From Mesorhizobium sp. WSM3860 (GTDB lineage: Bacteria; Pseudomonadota; Alphaproteobacteria; Rhizobiales; Rhizobiaceae): a stretch of 64,000 nt of DNA. The notes under the pieces are model-generated. The model was not told where the DNA came from and did not search any database. It saw nothing but the letters and a program-made list of their open reading frames with translations. This document shows, one piece after another, positions 8,220 through 16,315 of this stretch (positions within the stretch are counted from its first letter, which is position 1; every line of letters begins with the position of its first letter). The translations under genes and the position numbers were made by a program. The DNA lies in NCBI RefSeq assembly GCF_002294995.1, contig NZ_NSGF01000019.1, forward strand, positions 53,176 through 117,175, in the 5' to 3' direction.

Positions 8220-9263
8220 TTAGCCGGCCACCGGCGCCCAGATCACATCTTCGATCCTGGCGGCGCCTGTTGCCAGCATCACCAGCCGGTCGAAGCCGAG
8301 AGCCGAGCCGCTCGCCTGCGGCATGATGGCAAGCGCGGCGAGGAAATCCTCGTCCAGCGGATAGCGCTCGCCATAGATGCGCTCCTTCTCATCCATCTCG
8401 GTGACAAAGCGGCGGCGCTGCTCGGCCGGATCGGTCAGCTCGCCAAACGCATTGGCAAGTTCGACGCCGCAGCAATAAAGCTCGAAGCGTTCGGCGACGC
8501 GCGGATCCCTCGCGCTCGGCCGGGCAAGGGCCGCCTCCGATACCGGATAGCCGTAGAGGATCGTGGCGCGCCCCTGCCCCAGCGCCGGCTCGACCTTTTC
8601 CACCATCACCCGGCTGAACAGGTCGGCCCAATTGTCGTCGGGCGCGGTGCGCAGGCCGGCGCGGACCAGGCCCGCGTGGAGCGCCTCGCGATCCGTGCTG
8701 CCGTCGGCGCCGACGGTACCCAGCAGGTCGATGCCGGCATGGCGCATGAAAGCTTCCGCAACGCTCAGCCGCTCCGGCTCGGCGAAGGGATCGGCCTCGC
8801 GGCCACGGAAACGAAAGCTTTTCGCGCCGGATTTTTCCGCGGCAAGCGCCAGGAATTCGGCGCAATCGGCCATCAGGCGCTCATAGGTCTCGCCGACGCG
8901 GTACCATTCAAGCATGGTGAATTCGGGATGATGCAGCGGCCCGCGCTCGCGGTTTCGGTAAACGGCGCCCAGGCTGAAGATGCGTTTCTCGCCGGCGGCG
9001 AGCAGCTTCTTGCAGGCGAATTCCGGCGAGGTGTGAAGATAGAGCTGCCGGCGCGACACGTCCGGCGCGATCGCCTCGGTGGTAAAGGCTGCAAGGTGCG
9101 CCTCGTTGCCGGGCGAAACCTGCAGCGCGGACGTCGTTACCTCAACGAAATCGCGCTCAGCGAACCAACCGCGCAGGGCGGCGGCAATAGCGTTGCGCGC
9201 CATCAGTCTTGGCCGGCGGTCGGCATGAACATGCGGCGTCCACCAGGGCGAAGCGCCGGTCAT
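8220..9263 (-). CDS. epmA: EF-P (R)-beta-lysine ligase (truncated LysRS paralogue)
   Basis: EpmA (GenX/PoxA/YjeA) activates (R)-beta-lysine and attaches it to the conserved lysine of elongation factor P. The 347-residue protein is a class II aminoacyl-tRNA-synthetase catalytic core without an anticodon-binding domain. Motif 2, YRNRERGPLHHPEFTMLEWY, is at about 102-121; FELYCCGVELANAFGELTD and motif 3, GSALGFDRLVML, follow near the C-terminus. The start at 9263 (MTGASPWWTP) fits the family; earlier Met codons give a non-conserved leader. It diverges from efp, its substrate, with about 130 bp between starts. EpmB, the lysine 2,3-aminomutase needed to make beta-lysine, is not in the window. Confidence 0.93.
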   Translation of the reverse strand: MTGASPWWTPHVHADRRPRLMARNAIAAALRGWFAERDFVEVTTSALQVSPGNEAHLAAFTTEAIAPDVSRRQLYLHTSPEFACKKLLAAGEKRIFSLGAVYRNRERGPLHHPEFTMLEWYRVGETYERLMADCAEFLALAAEKSGAKSFRFRGREADPFAEPERLSVAEAFMRHAGIDLLGTVGADGSTDREALHAGLVRAGLRTAPDDNWADLFSRVMVEKVEPALGQGRATILYGYPVSEAALARPSARDPRVAERFELYCCGVELANAFGELTDPAEQRRRFVTEMDEKERIYGERYPLDEDFLAALAIMPQASGSALGFDRLVMLATGAARIEDVIWAPVAG

Positions 9264-9392
9264 GAGCGGGAAAATCGCCGAGGAGACTGGCGGTTCGGCG
9301 CAAGATGCGCTAGGGCGCACGCGAAGGCCGCCGTTGCCGCTTCGGGGGCACAGACGCTTGCAGGCCGAAAAACTCGAATGGGATCGAATACC

Positions 9393-9962
9393 GTGGTCAA
9401 GGTCATCGCCAGTTCCTTACGCAAAGGCAACGTCGTCGATAAGGACGGCAAGCTCTATGTCATCCTCTTTGCCGAAAACATCCACCCTGGCAAGGGCACG
9501 CCGGTGACGCAGCTCGACATGCGCCGCATCGGCGACGGGGTGAAGATCTCGGAGCGCTACCGCACCACCGAGATGGTCGAGCGGGCCTATGTCGAGGAGC
9601 GCGAGCACACCTTCCTCTATTCCGACGGCGAAGGCTTCCATTTCATGAACCCGGAAAGCTACGATCAGGTCGTGGCTCCGGAAAGCGTGGTCGGCGACAT
9701 GGCGCCTTACCTGCAGGAAGGCATGGCGGTGCAGCTGGCGCAGTTCAACGGCGTGCCGATCTCGCTGGTGCTGCCGCAGCGCGCCACGTTCGAGGTGGTG
9801 GAGACCGAGCCGGTCACCAAGGGCCAGACGGCGTCCTCATCCTACAAGCCGGCAGTGCTGTCCAACGGCGTGCGCACCGCCGTGCCGCCGCACATCTCCG
9901 CCGGCACGCGCGTGGTGGTGATGACCGCCGACGGGTCCTATATCGAGCGCGCCAAGGACTGA
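9393..9962 (+). CDS. efp: Translation elongation factor P
   Basis: EF-P enters the ribosome and relieves stalling at consecutive prolines. The product has the three beta-barrel KOW/OB domains: VKVIASSLRKGNVVDKDGK at the start, the loop HPGKGTPVTQLDMRR carrying the lysine that EpmA modifies, HFMNPESYDQV in the middle, and the conserved C-terminus SSYKPAVLSNGVRT...GSYIERAKD. Two starts are possible: GTG at 9393 gives the standard M-V-K-V-I N-terminus of 189 residues, and ATG at 9378 would add five residues (MGSNT). I prefer the GTG on family length. Divergent epmA suggests shared regulation of factor and modifying enzyme. Confidence 0.95.
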   Translation: MVKVIASSLRKGNVVDKDGKLYVILFAENIHPGKGTPVTQLDMRRIGDGVKISERYRTTEMVERAYVEEREHTFLYSDGEGFHFMNPESYDQVVAPESVVGDMAPYLQEGMAVQLAQFNGVPISLVLPQRATFEVVETEPVTKGQTASSSYKPAVLSNGVRTAVPPHISAGTRVVVMTADGSYIERAKD

Positions 9963-10032
9963 GGTTTACAGCAGCCCGCGCCACGGCTCGCCTGAGAAGA
10001 GGCGGGCCTGCAATCAGGCATAGTTGGCTTGT

Positions 10033-10998
10033 TTAACCCGGATCCGCCAGTTTCGCATGCGGACGGCAGCTTCGCGCCCCCTGCCCGTGGGCGGCGGCAA
10101 CGAGGAACTCTGCCAGCTTCTGGGCCTCATTCGGCAGCGGCACGCTTTCGCTATGACACAGATAGTAGCCTCTCTCGGTCCGCAGGACATCCTTGGTGAG
10201 CGGCACCAGCCTCCCGGCTGCCAGTTCCGACTGCAGCAGGGCCACGCTGCCCAGCGCGATGCCGCTCCCGCGAATTGCTTCGCCGATGGTCTGGGAATAG
10301 GTGCTCATCGTCCTGACGTTCCAGCCTTCAGGTCCATTGAGCGAAAGGCCATCGAACCACACCTGCCAGTCGACCCAATCGGGAGCAGAGCGCACATAGT
10401 TCAGCAGAGGCGGACCGTCGCTCCGGCGATAGTGCTGGAACGCACCACTGCCGCCAGCGCCCAACGAAGCGGCCAAAGCCGGTGACGCCATCGGAACCAT
10501 CTCCTCATCAAGGAGGCGCGTAGCGTGGAATCCCGGAACCATGCCGCTGCTGTAAATAACCAGCAGGTCGTTCTTCCCTGCGAGCAGGTCGCCCGTGCTG
10601 TCGGAGGTGACCAGTCGCGTCGGGCAGGCATCGCCGGAAAGGCCGAAGGCCTGCAACTGCGCGGTTAGCCAGAACATGCCGACCACGGTGTGAGCGCCGA
10701 TAGAGAGCGGCCGCATCGCATGCTCGCGCGACGCGACCAGGCCCTGGCGCAGGAACTCCAGCGCCATCGCGACGGTATTGTAAAGCCGCTCGCCGCTCGC
10801 GGTGGGGCTGAGCCGCTTGCCGTTACGGATGAACAGCGGCTCTCCGATCCATTTTTCAAGCTGATGGATACGCTTGCTGACCGCCGCCTGCGAGACGTGG
10901 AGTTCTGCAGCACAGCCAGTGAAGCTTCCGACCCGGTGAGCGGCCTCGAAGAAGATCAGCAGGTCGAGCGGTGGGAGGGCGGTCCGGTATTTCTTCAT
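10033..10998 (-). CDS. LysR-family transcriptional regulator
   Basis: The 321-residue product has an N-terminal HTH (about 8-65: PPLDLLIFFEAAHRVGSFTG, then HVSQAAVSKRIHQLEKWIG) and a LysR effector domain. PLSIGAHTVVGMFWLTAQLQ and PDWVDWQVWFDGL are present in the latter, the GcvA-like arrangement. The ATG at 10998 is used; a GTG two codons upstream is an alternative. It is transcribed away from two 3-hydroxyisobutyrate-dehydrogenase-like genes, with 109 bp between the starts, the usual layout for a LysR protein governing the divergent operon. The effector is probably the substrate or product of those oxidoreductases (inference). Confidence 0.85.
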   Translation of the reverse strand: MKKYRTALPPLDLLIFFEAAHRVGSFTGCAAELHVSQAAVSKRIHQLEKWIGEPLFIRNGKRLSPTASGERLYNTVAMALEFLRQGLVASREHAMRPLSIGAHTVVGMFWLTAQLQAFGLSGDACPTRLVTSDSTGDLLAGKNDLLVIYSSGMVPGFHATRLLDEEMVPMASPALAASLGAGGSGAFQHYRRSDGPPLLNYVRSAPDWVDWQVWFDGLSLNGPEGWNVRTMSTYSQTIGEAIRGSGIALGSVALLQSELAAGRLVPLTKDVLRTERGYYLCHSESVPLPNEAQKLAEFLVAAAHGQGARSCRPHAKLADPG

Positions 10999-11107
10999 AA
11001 CCACAGGTTATTAGCGTGCCGGAGTTTTTTCAACGTTTCCAGCCCAGTGCGCAGGATGCATTTTGCGTTCGACATTCATGCTCGGTGGGTGCCGGAGATC
11101 GCGGAAC

Positions 11108-12028
11108 ATGACAGCCTTTCCTCGCATCGGATTCGTCGGACTGGGAAACATGGGCGGGCCCATGTGCCAGAGGTTGGTGGAGGCCGGCTATCCCGTCACC
11201 GTCTTTGACCTCAATCCGACCGCGCTTGAACGACTCGTCACCATCGGCGCTTCGGCCGGCTCTTCGGCAGCGGATTGTGCCGCCCAGGCGGATATCTTCC
11301 TCACCTCGCTGCCGAGGCCGGATCACGTGGAAGCCGTGATGGCCGGCGAGAACGGAGCGCTCAAAAGCCTGAGGCCGGGAAGCCTCTGGATCGACCTGAC
11401 CACCAACCGCAACGAACTCGTCTTCCGGCTCGCATCGGAAGCGCCCAAAGGGGTGAAAGTCGTGGATTCACCGGTGACCGGAGCGGTGGACGGGGCGAGG
11501 AACGGCAAGCTGACGCTCTTCGCCGGCGGAGAGCAGGCATCGTTCGACCATGCGGCTCCAGTCCTCGGTCATCTCGGTATGGTCATCCATTGCGGGGCTC
11601 TCGGAACGGGCAATGTGGTGAAGCTGGTGACCAACCAACTCTGGTTCATCGGGGCGGCGGCCATCGGCGAAGGATTCGCGACGGGCATCGCCAACGGCGT
11701 CGAACTCGGCACGCTATGGCGCGCCATCCGCAGCAGCGTCGGCGACAGCTTCGTCGCGCAACACGATGCCCCGTCCATCTTCGCTGGCCACTACGACCCG
11801 TCCTTTTCGCTGGACCTTTGCCTCAAGGATCTTCGCCTAATCCAGGAACTGAACCGCAACGTTCGGGCACCGCTTCCCATGACCACCGCGGCCGAAGGCG
11901 CGTTCGCCCTTGCCGCCACCCGCTACGGCGCGCAGGCGGCCGAACTGCATGTCGCCAGGCGCATCGAGGACGATGCAGGACTATCCATGCGGCTCGAGGG
12001 CGACTGGGTTCCACCATGGGAACAGTGA
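11108..12028 (+). CDS. NAD(P)-dependent 3-hydroxyisobutyrate dehydrogenase-family oxidoreductase (copy 1)
   Basis: The 306-residue product is a beta-hydroxyacid dehydrogenase. A Rossmann dinucleotide loop GFVGLGNMGGPM lies at about 8-19. The substrate-binding block DSPVTGAVDGARNGKLTLFA is at about 120-139, and NVVKLVTNQLW contains the catalytic Lys. The family reduces or oxidises 3-hydroxyisobutyrate, tartronate semialdehyde, glyoxylate-type or 6-phosphogluconate-like substrates; the exact one cannot be read from sequence. The ATG at 11108 follows the divergent LysR promoter region. A closely similar second copy starts 46 bp downstream. Both share the block PSIFAGHYDPSF near residue 225, which points to tandem duplication followed by specialisation, or to a heteromeric enzyme. 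Confidence 0.88.
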   Translation: MTAFPRIGFVGLGNMGGPMCQRLVEAGYPVTVFDLNPTALERLVTIGASAGSSAADCAAQADIFLTSLPRPDHVEAVMAGENGALKSLRPGSLWIDLTTNRNELVFRLASEAPKGVKVVDSPVTGAVDGARNGKLTLFAGGEQASFDHAAPVLGHLGMVIHCGALGTGNVVKLVTNQLWFIGAAAIGEGFATGIANGVELGTLWRAIRSSVGDSFVAQHDAPSIFAGHYDPSFSLDLCLKDLRLIQELNRNVRAPLPMTTAAEGAFALAATRYGAQAAELHVARRIEDDAGLSMRLEGDWVPPWEQ

Positions 12029-12074
12029 GATGGCGACAGGGCTTGGAATCAGGATTTCGAAGGGAGAGCTTGAG

Positions 12075-13001
12075 ATGAAGGTCGGTTTCATTGGCCTTGG
12101 CATGATGGGCAGGAACGCGGCCCTGAACGTCGCCCGCAAAGGATTCGAGATGGTCGTCCATGACGTCCGGCCGGAAGCCTTGAAGCCACTGGTCAAGAAA
12201 GGCGCCAAACCAGCTAGCAGCCCCGCGGAGGTTCTCGACCAGGTCGACGTTGTCGTCACCATGGTGTTTGGCCCGAAGGAGATCGAATCTGTCGTTCGTG
12301 GCGAGAACGGTTTTCTATCGACCGACTGCCGGGGCAAGTACTGGATCGATCTTACAACGAGCAGTCCCAAGCTCATGCGCTCGCTCGGCAAAGAGTTTCA
12401 TGCCAAAGGCGGCGCGCCGGTGGATGCTCCGGTGACGGGCTCGGTGGACTCCGCCATCCGCGGCGACATGATCATGTTCATCGGCGGTGAGGATGCCGAT
12501 ATCGAGCATGTGCGGCCCGTAATCGAGGCAATGGGCGAGATACGCAAGGTCGGCAGGCACGGCAATGGCTACGTCGCCAAGCTGGTCAACAACCAGCTCT
12601 GGAAGATCCATGCTGCCGCGATCGGCGAGGCGATGGTCACCGCCAAGGTTGCCGGGCTGGAGCCGGATGTCTGGTGGTCGGCCATGAAGGGGGGCGCGGC
12701 GGACAGCTTCGTCATGCAGCATGATGTGCCGTCCATCTTCGCCGGCCATTACGATCCATCGTTTCCCTTGGCGCTCTGTCTCAAGGACCTCGGCCTGATC
12801 GAAGAGCTGATGAACGACACTGGCACGCGTGCCGAACTGACATGCGCGACGCATGACCGGTTCAAGGAAGCGGCCGGCCGCTATGGCAGGGATGCCGGCG
12901 AGATGACGGTTTGCAAGGTCATCGAGGATGACGCCAACATCGAGTTGCGCGTGGCCGGAGATTGGATACCGCCTTGGGAGGTGAAGGCTCCCGACGCATG
13001 A
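12075..13001 (+). CDS. NAD(P)-dependent 3-hydroxyisobutyrate dehydrogenase-family oxidoreductase (copy 2)
   Basis: The 308-residue product begins MKVGFIGLGMMGRNAALNVA, an N-terminal Rossmann fold with GLGMMG. DAPVTGSVDSAIRGDMIMFI is at about 120-139, and YVAKLVNNQLWKI carries the catalytic Lys. The start is the ATG at 12075, with GGGAG eight bases upstream. It is a diverged tandem paralogue of the preceding gene; both end in a conserved GDW(V/I)PPWE tail. Its stop overlaps the ATG of the DUF2218 gene by 4 bp (ATGA), so the three genes are one operon. Substrate unknown; beta-hydroxyacid catabolism is likely. Confidence 0.88.
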   Translation: MKVGFIGLGMMGRNAALNVARKGFEMVVHDVRPEALKPLVKKGAKPASSPAEVLDQVDVVVTMVFGPKEIESVVRGENGFLSTDCRGKYWIDLTTSSPKLMRSLGKEFHAKGGAPVDAPVTGSVDSAIRGDMIMFIGGEDADIEHVRPVIEAMGEIRKVGRHGNGYVAKLVNNQLWKIHAAAIGEAMVTAKVAGLEPDVWWSAMKGGAADSFVMQHDVPSIFAGHYDPSFPLALCLKDLGLIEELMNDTGTRAELTCATHDRFKEAAGRYGRDAGEMTVCKVIEDDANIELRVAGDWIPPWEVKAPDA

Positions 13002-13336
13002 TCCTGACCGGTCCCGCGTCGTATGGCTCCCAGGCATCTCCCGACGCTGGCCGAACGCTTGAGCTGGTCTTTCTGTCGCAGGACGCTGGGAGCGCCGACC
13101 AGCTTGTCCAGCGGCTCTGTGTATCTTTTGTCAACTATGCCACTGCCCATTCCGGTCAGCGCGGGCAGATTCGATTTCCCTTCGGGTGGTGTAAGGTGGA
13201 AGTCCACGGCCCGACTGTGCACATCACTTCTGGAGCCGAGGATATGGCGAGCCTAAAACGCGTCGAGGAAATCGTCCTTGACCGGCTGAGGCGGATCGCC
13301 CACCGGCACCGACACGAACTGAACGTCCGCTATTGA
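12998..13336 (+). CDS. DUF2218 family protein
   Basis: The 112-residue cytosolic protein matches DUF2218. RLCVSFVNYATAHSGQRGQI leads into RFPFGWCKVEVHGPTVHITS, then LKRVEEIVLDRLRRIAHRHR near the end. DUF2218 proteins are small, of unknown biochemistry, and often sit beside iron-uptake or oxidoreductase genes. The ATG overlaps the stop of the second dehydrogenase gene (ATGA), which is strong evidence that it is made together with that enzyme. The N-terminal 35 residues are less conserved than the rest. No signal peptide or membrane segment. Confidence 0.75.
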   Translation: MILTGPASYGSQASPDAGRTLELVFLSQDAGSADQLVQRLCVSFVNYATAHSGQRGQIRFPFGWCKVEVHGPTVHITSGAEDMASLKRVEEIVLDRLRRIAHRHRHELNVRY

Positions 13337-13471
13337 TGATCTGAAGCCAAAAACCGTCCGTCGGCTGACGGCTCACTCAAGGCATTCGTCATCTTGTCGC
13401 CGGGTGTCTGCAATTGGCGCTCGGTGGCTTTTCGGCTCGCGGGATTTCCCACCTTCTAGTTAGCCACACGG

Positions 13472-14137
13472 TCAGGCCGGCATTTCCACCGGAAGGCCGG
13501 CGGCTTTCCATTCCGGCATGCCATCCTCTAGGCGGCGCGCGGAATGGCCAACCGAGCGCAGCGCGGCCACCGCCTCGAAGGACATCACGCACCATGGGCC
13601 GCGGCAGTAGGCGACGATTTCCCGGCCGGGGTCGGCACAGTGGGACCAGGCCTTGATTTCGCCGAGCGGGACATTGATCGCGCCGGGCACATGGCCGAGC
13701 GCGAACTCGTCCGCCGGGCGCACATCGATCAGCGTCACCAGCCCGTCGCGCATCAGCGCCTGAAGTTCCTCGCGCGTGACCGGCTGTATGTCGTCGCGCG
13801 CATCGAAACAGTCGCGCACAATGCGATCGACTTCGGCAAGGTGGCGCTCCGCGACGCTGCGCACTGACGCGAACGCGCTAAGCACGCTGTCGTCGGCAAG
13901 CGAATAGTGCACGTACTTGCCGTCGCGTTCGGCCGAGACGATGCCGGCGCGGCGCAGCGCCTGCAGATGCTGGGAGATGTTGGCGATCGGCTGGCCGAGC
14001 TTCGCGGCAAGCGCCTCGACGCTGCGCGAGCCTTGCGCCAGATGCTCGATCAGTTCCAGGCGCAGCGGGTGCCCGAGCGCCTTGGCGACGATCGCGAACT
14101 GTTCGTAGAGCGCCTGCTTCGGATTGCGGATTGACAT
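13472..14137 (-). CDS. ArsR-family repressor fused to a rhodanese domain
   Basis: The 221-residue protein joins an ArsR/SmtB winged helix (about 8-95; LGHPLRLELIEHLAQGSRSV and QPIANISQHLQALRRAGIVS) to a C-terminal rhodanese domain (about 118-218; LIDVRPADEFALGHVPGAIN). The rhodanese active-site loop reads YCRGPWCV, placing two cysteines five residues apart, Cys178 and Cys183 counting from this start. No metal-site CxC is visible in the HTH part, so the likely signal is sulfane sulfur or persulfide rather than metal (inference). The ATG at 14137 is favoured because the earlier ATG at 14155 lies inside the operator palindrome. It diverges from a persulfide-dioxygenase-like gene. Confidence 0.85.
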   Translation of the reverse strand: MSIRNPKQALYEQFAIVAKALGHPLRLELIEHLAQGSRSVEALAAKLGQPIANISQHLQALRRAGIVSAERDGKYVHYSLADDSVLSAFASVRSVAERHLAEVDRIVRDCFDARDDIQPVTREELQALMRDGLVTLIDVRPADEFALGHVPGAINVPLGEIKAWSHCADPGREIVAYCRGPWCVMSFEAVAALRSVGHSARRLEDGMPEWKAAGLPVEMPA

Positions 14138-14148
14138 CGCCCTTTCCG

Positions 14149-14178
14149 CCGTCATTCAATAGAATAATTGAATGACGG
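14149..14178. promoter_or_regulatory. Perfect 30-bp palindrome, probable operator of the ArsR-rhodanese repressor
   Basis: Two perfect 12-bp arms (ccgtcattcaat at 14149-14160 and its inverse at 14167-14178) flank six bases. The core ATTCAAT-N6-ATTGAAT is a typical operator form for ArsR dimers. It lies between the regulator start (14137) and the divergent MBL-fold gene (14242), so one bound dimer could block both promoters. Autoregulation is inferred from position and symmetry. Confidence 0.75.
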
Positions 14179-14241
14179 TTCCGAACATTGCTGTCAAGCC
14201 GGGCGGCTCGCACGGCAGTTGCATAGCGCGGAGAAAAAGCG

Positions 14242-14973
14242 ATGATTCTCAGGCAGTTCCTCCATAGCGACCCGGTCGCCGCCTCCTATCTGTTCGGCTG
14301 CGGCGGCAAGGCGTCTGCTGCTGTCGTCGATCCGGTCGGCGAGATCGCGCCCTATGTCGAGGCAGCGCGTACGACGGGCATGCGCATCCTCTATGTCGTC
14401 GACACGCATATCCACGCCGACCATATCTCGGCAGGCCGTGCGCTCGCCGCAGCGACCGGCGCCGAATACGTGCTGTTCGAAGACGCCGAGGCAGGCTTCC
14501 CGTTCCGTCACGTTAAGGACGGCGAGGTGCTGGAACTCGGCAATGTGACGGCGACCGTTATGCACACGCCAGGCCACACGCCGGAGCATCTGAGCCTTTT
14601 AGTCACCGACCGGACGCGGTCGACCGAGCCCTGGTTCGTGCTTACCGGGCACACGCTGATGGTTGGCGATCTCGGCCGGACCGAGCTTGCTTCGAGCGCC
14701 GAGGACGGCGCTCGCGCGCTCTATGCCAGCGTGCGCCGGCTGAAGGAACTGCCCGATCACATCGAGGTGCTGCCGGGCGCCTATTCCGGCTCGGTCTGCG
14801 GCCGCTCGCTCAGCGGCAAGCCGACATCGACCATCGGCTTCGAGCGGCGCTTCAACAAGGCCTTCCGCATCGAGGACGAGGGCCAGTTCATCGCCGCCAT
14901 GACCGCCGACATCCCTCCCCCGCCGCCGGACGCGGCCCGGACCCGCGCCGCCAACGCCGGATCCCGATCGTGA
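14242..14973 (+). CDS. MBL-fold hydrolase, ETHE1-like persulfide dioxygenase family
   Basis: The 243-residue protein carries the metallo-beta-lactamase signature THIHADHISAGR (about 55-66), HTPGHTPEHLSLL (about 108-120), VGDLGRTEL (about 140-148) and a late His-poor region. Retention of HxHADH with GHTPEH and the GD pair is typical of the ETHE1/Blh group, which oxidises glutathione persulfide at a mononuclear iron site. The genetic link to a rhodanese-containing repressor supports sulfide or persulfide detoxification. The C-terminus (PPPPPDAARTRAANAGSRS) is low complexity. Its TGA overlaps the GTG of the MFS gene by 4 bp. A general glyoxalase-II-like hydrolase is the alternative. Confidence 0.82.
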   Translation: MILRQFLHSDPVAASYLFGCGGKASAAVVDPVGEIAPYVEAARTTGMRILYVVDTHIHADHISAGRALAAATGAEYVLFEDAEAGFPFRHVKDGEVLELGNVTATVMHTPGHTPEHLSLLVTDRTRSTEPWFVLTGHTLMVGDLGRTELASSAEDGARALYASVRRLKELPDHIEVLPGAYSGSVCGRSLSGKPTSTIGFERRFNKAFRIEDEGQFIAAMTADIPPPPPDAARTRAANAGSRS

Positions 14974-16202
14974 GCGCAACGGCGCCCGCCGTCGCGCTCG
15001 GCCTCAAGGCCAACTGGAAACAGTTCGCGCTGCTGGTGCTGATCAACGCTTTTGTCGGCGGCATGGTCGGCATCGAGCGGACCGTGGTGCCGCTGATCGG
15101 CGCCGAGGAGTTCGCGGTTGCCTCGACCACGCTCGTCACCTCGTTCATCGTCAGCTTCGGCGTGGTCAAGGCCTGCGCCAATCTCGTCTCCGGCCAGCTT
15201 GCCGACACATGGGGTCGCAAGCGGGTGCTGATCCTGGGCTGGCTGTTCGGCCTGCCGGTGCCCTTCATGATCATCTGGGCGCCGAGTTGGGGGTGGATCG
15301 TTGCCGCCAACGCGCTGCTCGGCATCAACCAGGGGCTTGCCTGGTCGATGACCGTCATCATGAAGGTCGATCTGGTCGGGCCGAAATCGCGCGGGCTCGC
15401 CGTCGGCCTCAACGAGTTCGCCGGCTACCTCGCCGTCGGCGTCACCGCATTTCTGACCGGCTATCTGGCCAGCCGCTACGGGCTGCGCCCGGTGCCGATC
15501 TATCTCGGCATCGGCTATGCGATCCTGGGTGCCGCGCTGTCGATCCTTCTGGTGCGCGACACGCGCGAGCATGTGCGGCTTGAATTGGCCGACCATCCGA
15601 AAGCTGTCTCCCGGCTCGGCTTCCGTGAGATCTTCATGCTGACCTCATTCCGGGACCGCAATTTGTTCGCGGCCTCGCAGGCGGGCCTGGTCAACAATCT
15701 GAACGACGGCATGAGTTGGGGGCTTTTTCCGCTCTTCTTCGTCGCCAACGGGCTCGGCGTCGAGCGCATCGGCATCCTCAAGGCGGTCTATCCAGCGGTC
15801 TGGGGCATCTTACAGGTCGCGACCGGGCCATTGAGCGACCGCTGGGGCCGCAAGGGCCTGATCGTCGCCGGCATGTGGGTGCAGGCTGCCGGACTTCTGC
15901 TCACCGCAATGACACGCGACTTCGGCTGGTGGCTGCTGGCGAGCCTCTTGCTCGGCCTTGGCACGGCGATGGTCTATCCAAGCCTCATCGCGGCGGTATC
16001 CGATGCGTCGCACCCGTCCTGGCGGGCGCGCTCGCTCAGCGTCTATCGTTTCTGGCGCGATCTTGGCTACGCCATCGGAGCGCTGTCGGCGGGCCTCATC
16101 GCCGACTTCTTCGGCTTCGCCGCAGCGATCGCGGCAATCGCGGCGCTGACCTTCCTCTCGGGTGTAATCGTGGCGGTGACGATGCGAGAGACCAGCCGCT
16201 GA
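14970..16202 (+). CDS. Major facilitator superfamily transporter
   Basis: The 410-residue inner-membrane protein has twelve predicted helices in two halves. Loop 2-3 holds the MFS motif A (GQLADTWGRKRVLILG) and loop 8-9 its repeat (GPLSDRWGRKGLIVAG). Translation starts at a GTG whose last bases form the stop of the preceding gene (GTGA overlap, 14970-14973), so it is coupled to the persulfide-dioxygenase-like enzyme. Its cargo could be a sulfur species or a toxic precursor. That is inference from the operon only; the sequence gives no substrate signature. Confidence 0.85.
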   Translation: MSATAPAVALGLKANWKQFALLVLINAFVGGMVGIERTVVPLIGAEEFAVASTTLVTSFIVSFGVVKACANLVSGQLADTWGRKRVLILGWLFGLPVPFMIIWAPSWGWIVAANALLGINQGLAWSMTVIMKVDLVGPKSRGLAVGLNEFAGYLAVGVTAFLTGYLASRYGLRPVPIYLGIGYAILGAALSILLVRDTREHVRLELADHPKAVSRLGFREIFMLTSFRDRNLFAASQAGLVNNLNDGMSWGLFPLFFVANGLGVERIGILKAVYPAVWGILQVATGPLSDRWGRKGLIVAGMWVQAAGLLLTAMTRDFGWWLLASLLLGLGTAMVYPSLIAAVSDASHPSWRARSLSVYRFWRDLGYAIGALSAGLIADFFGFAAAIAAIAALTFLSGVIVAVTMRETSR

Positions 16203-16315
16203 CCCGACTCTGAGCGCCGGTCCGACAGCGCTGCGTTTACGATATCCGAAGCTTCATGCTGCTAGAGACGCGCCTGTCCGATACTATGGCGCTGGGTGCC
16301 TTTGCGGGGTCTTTC

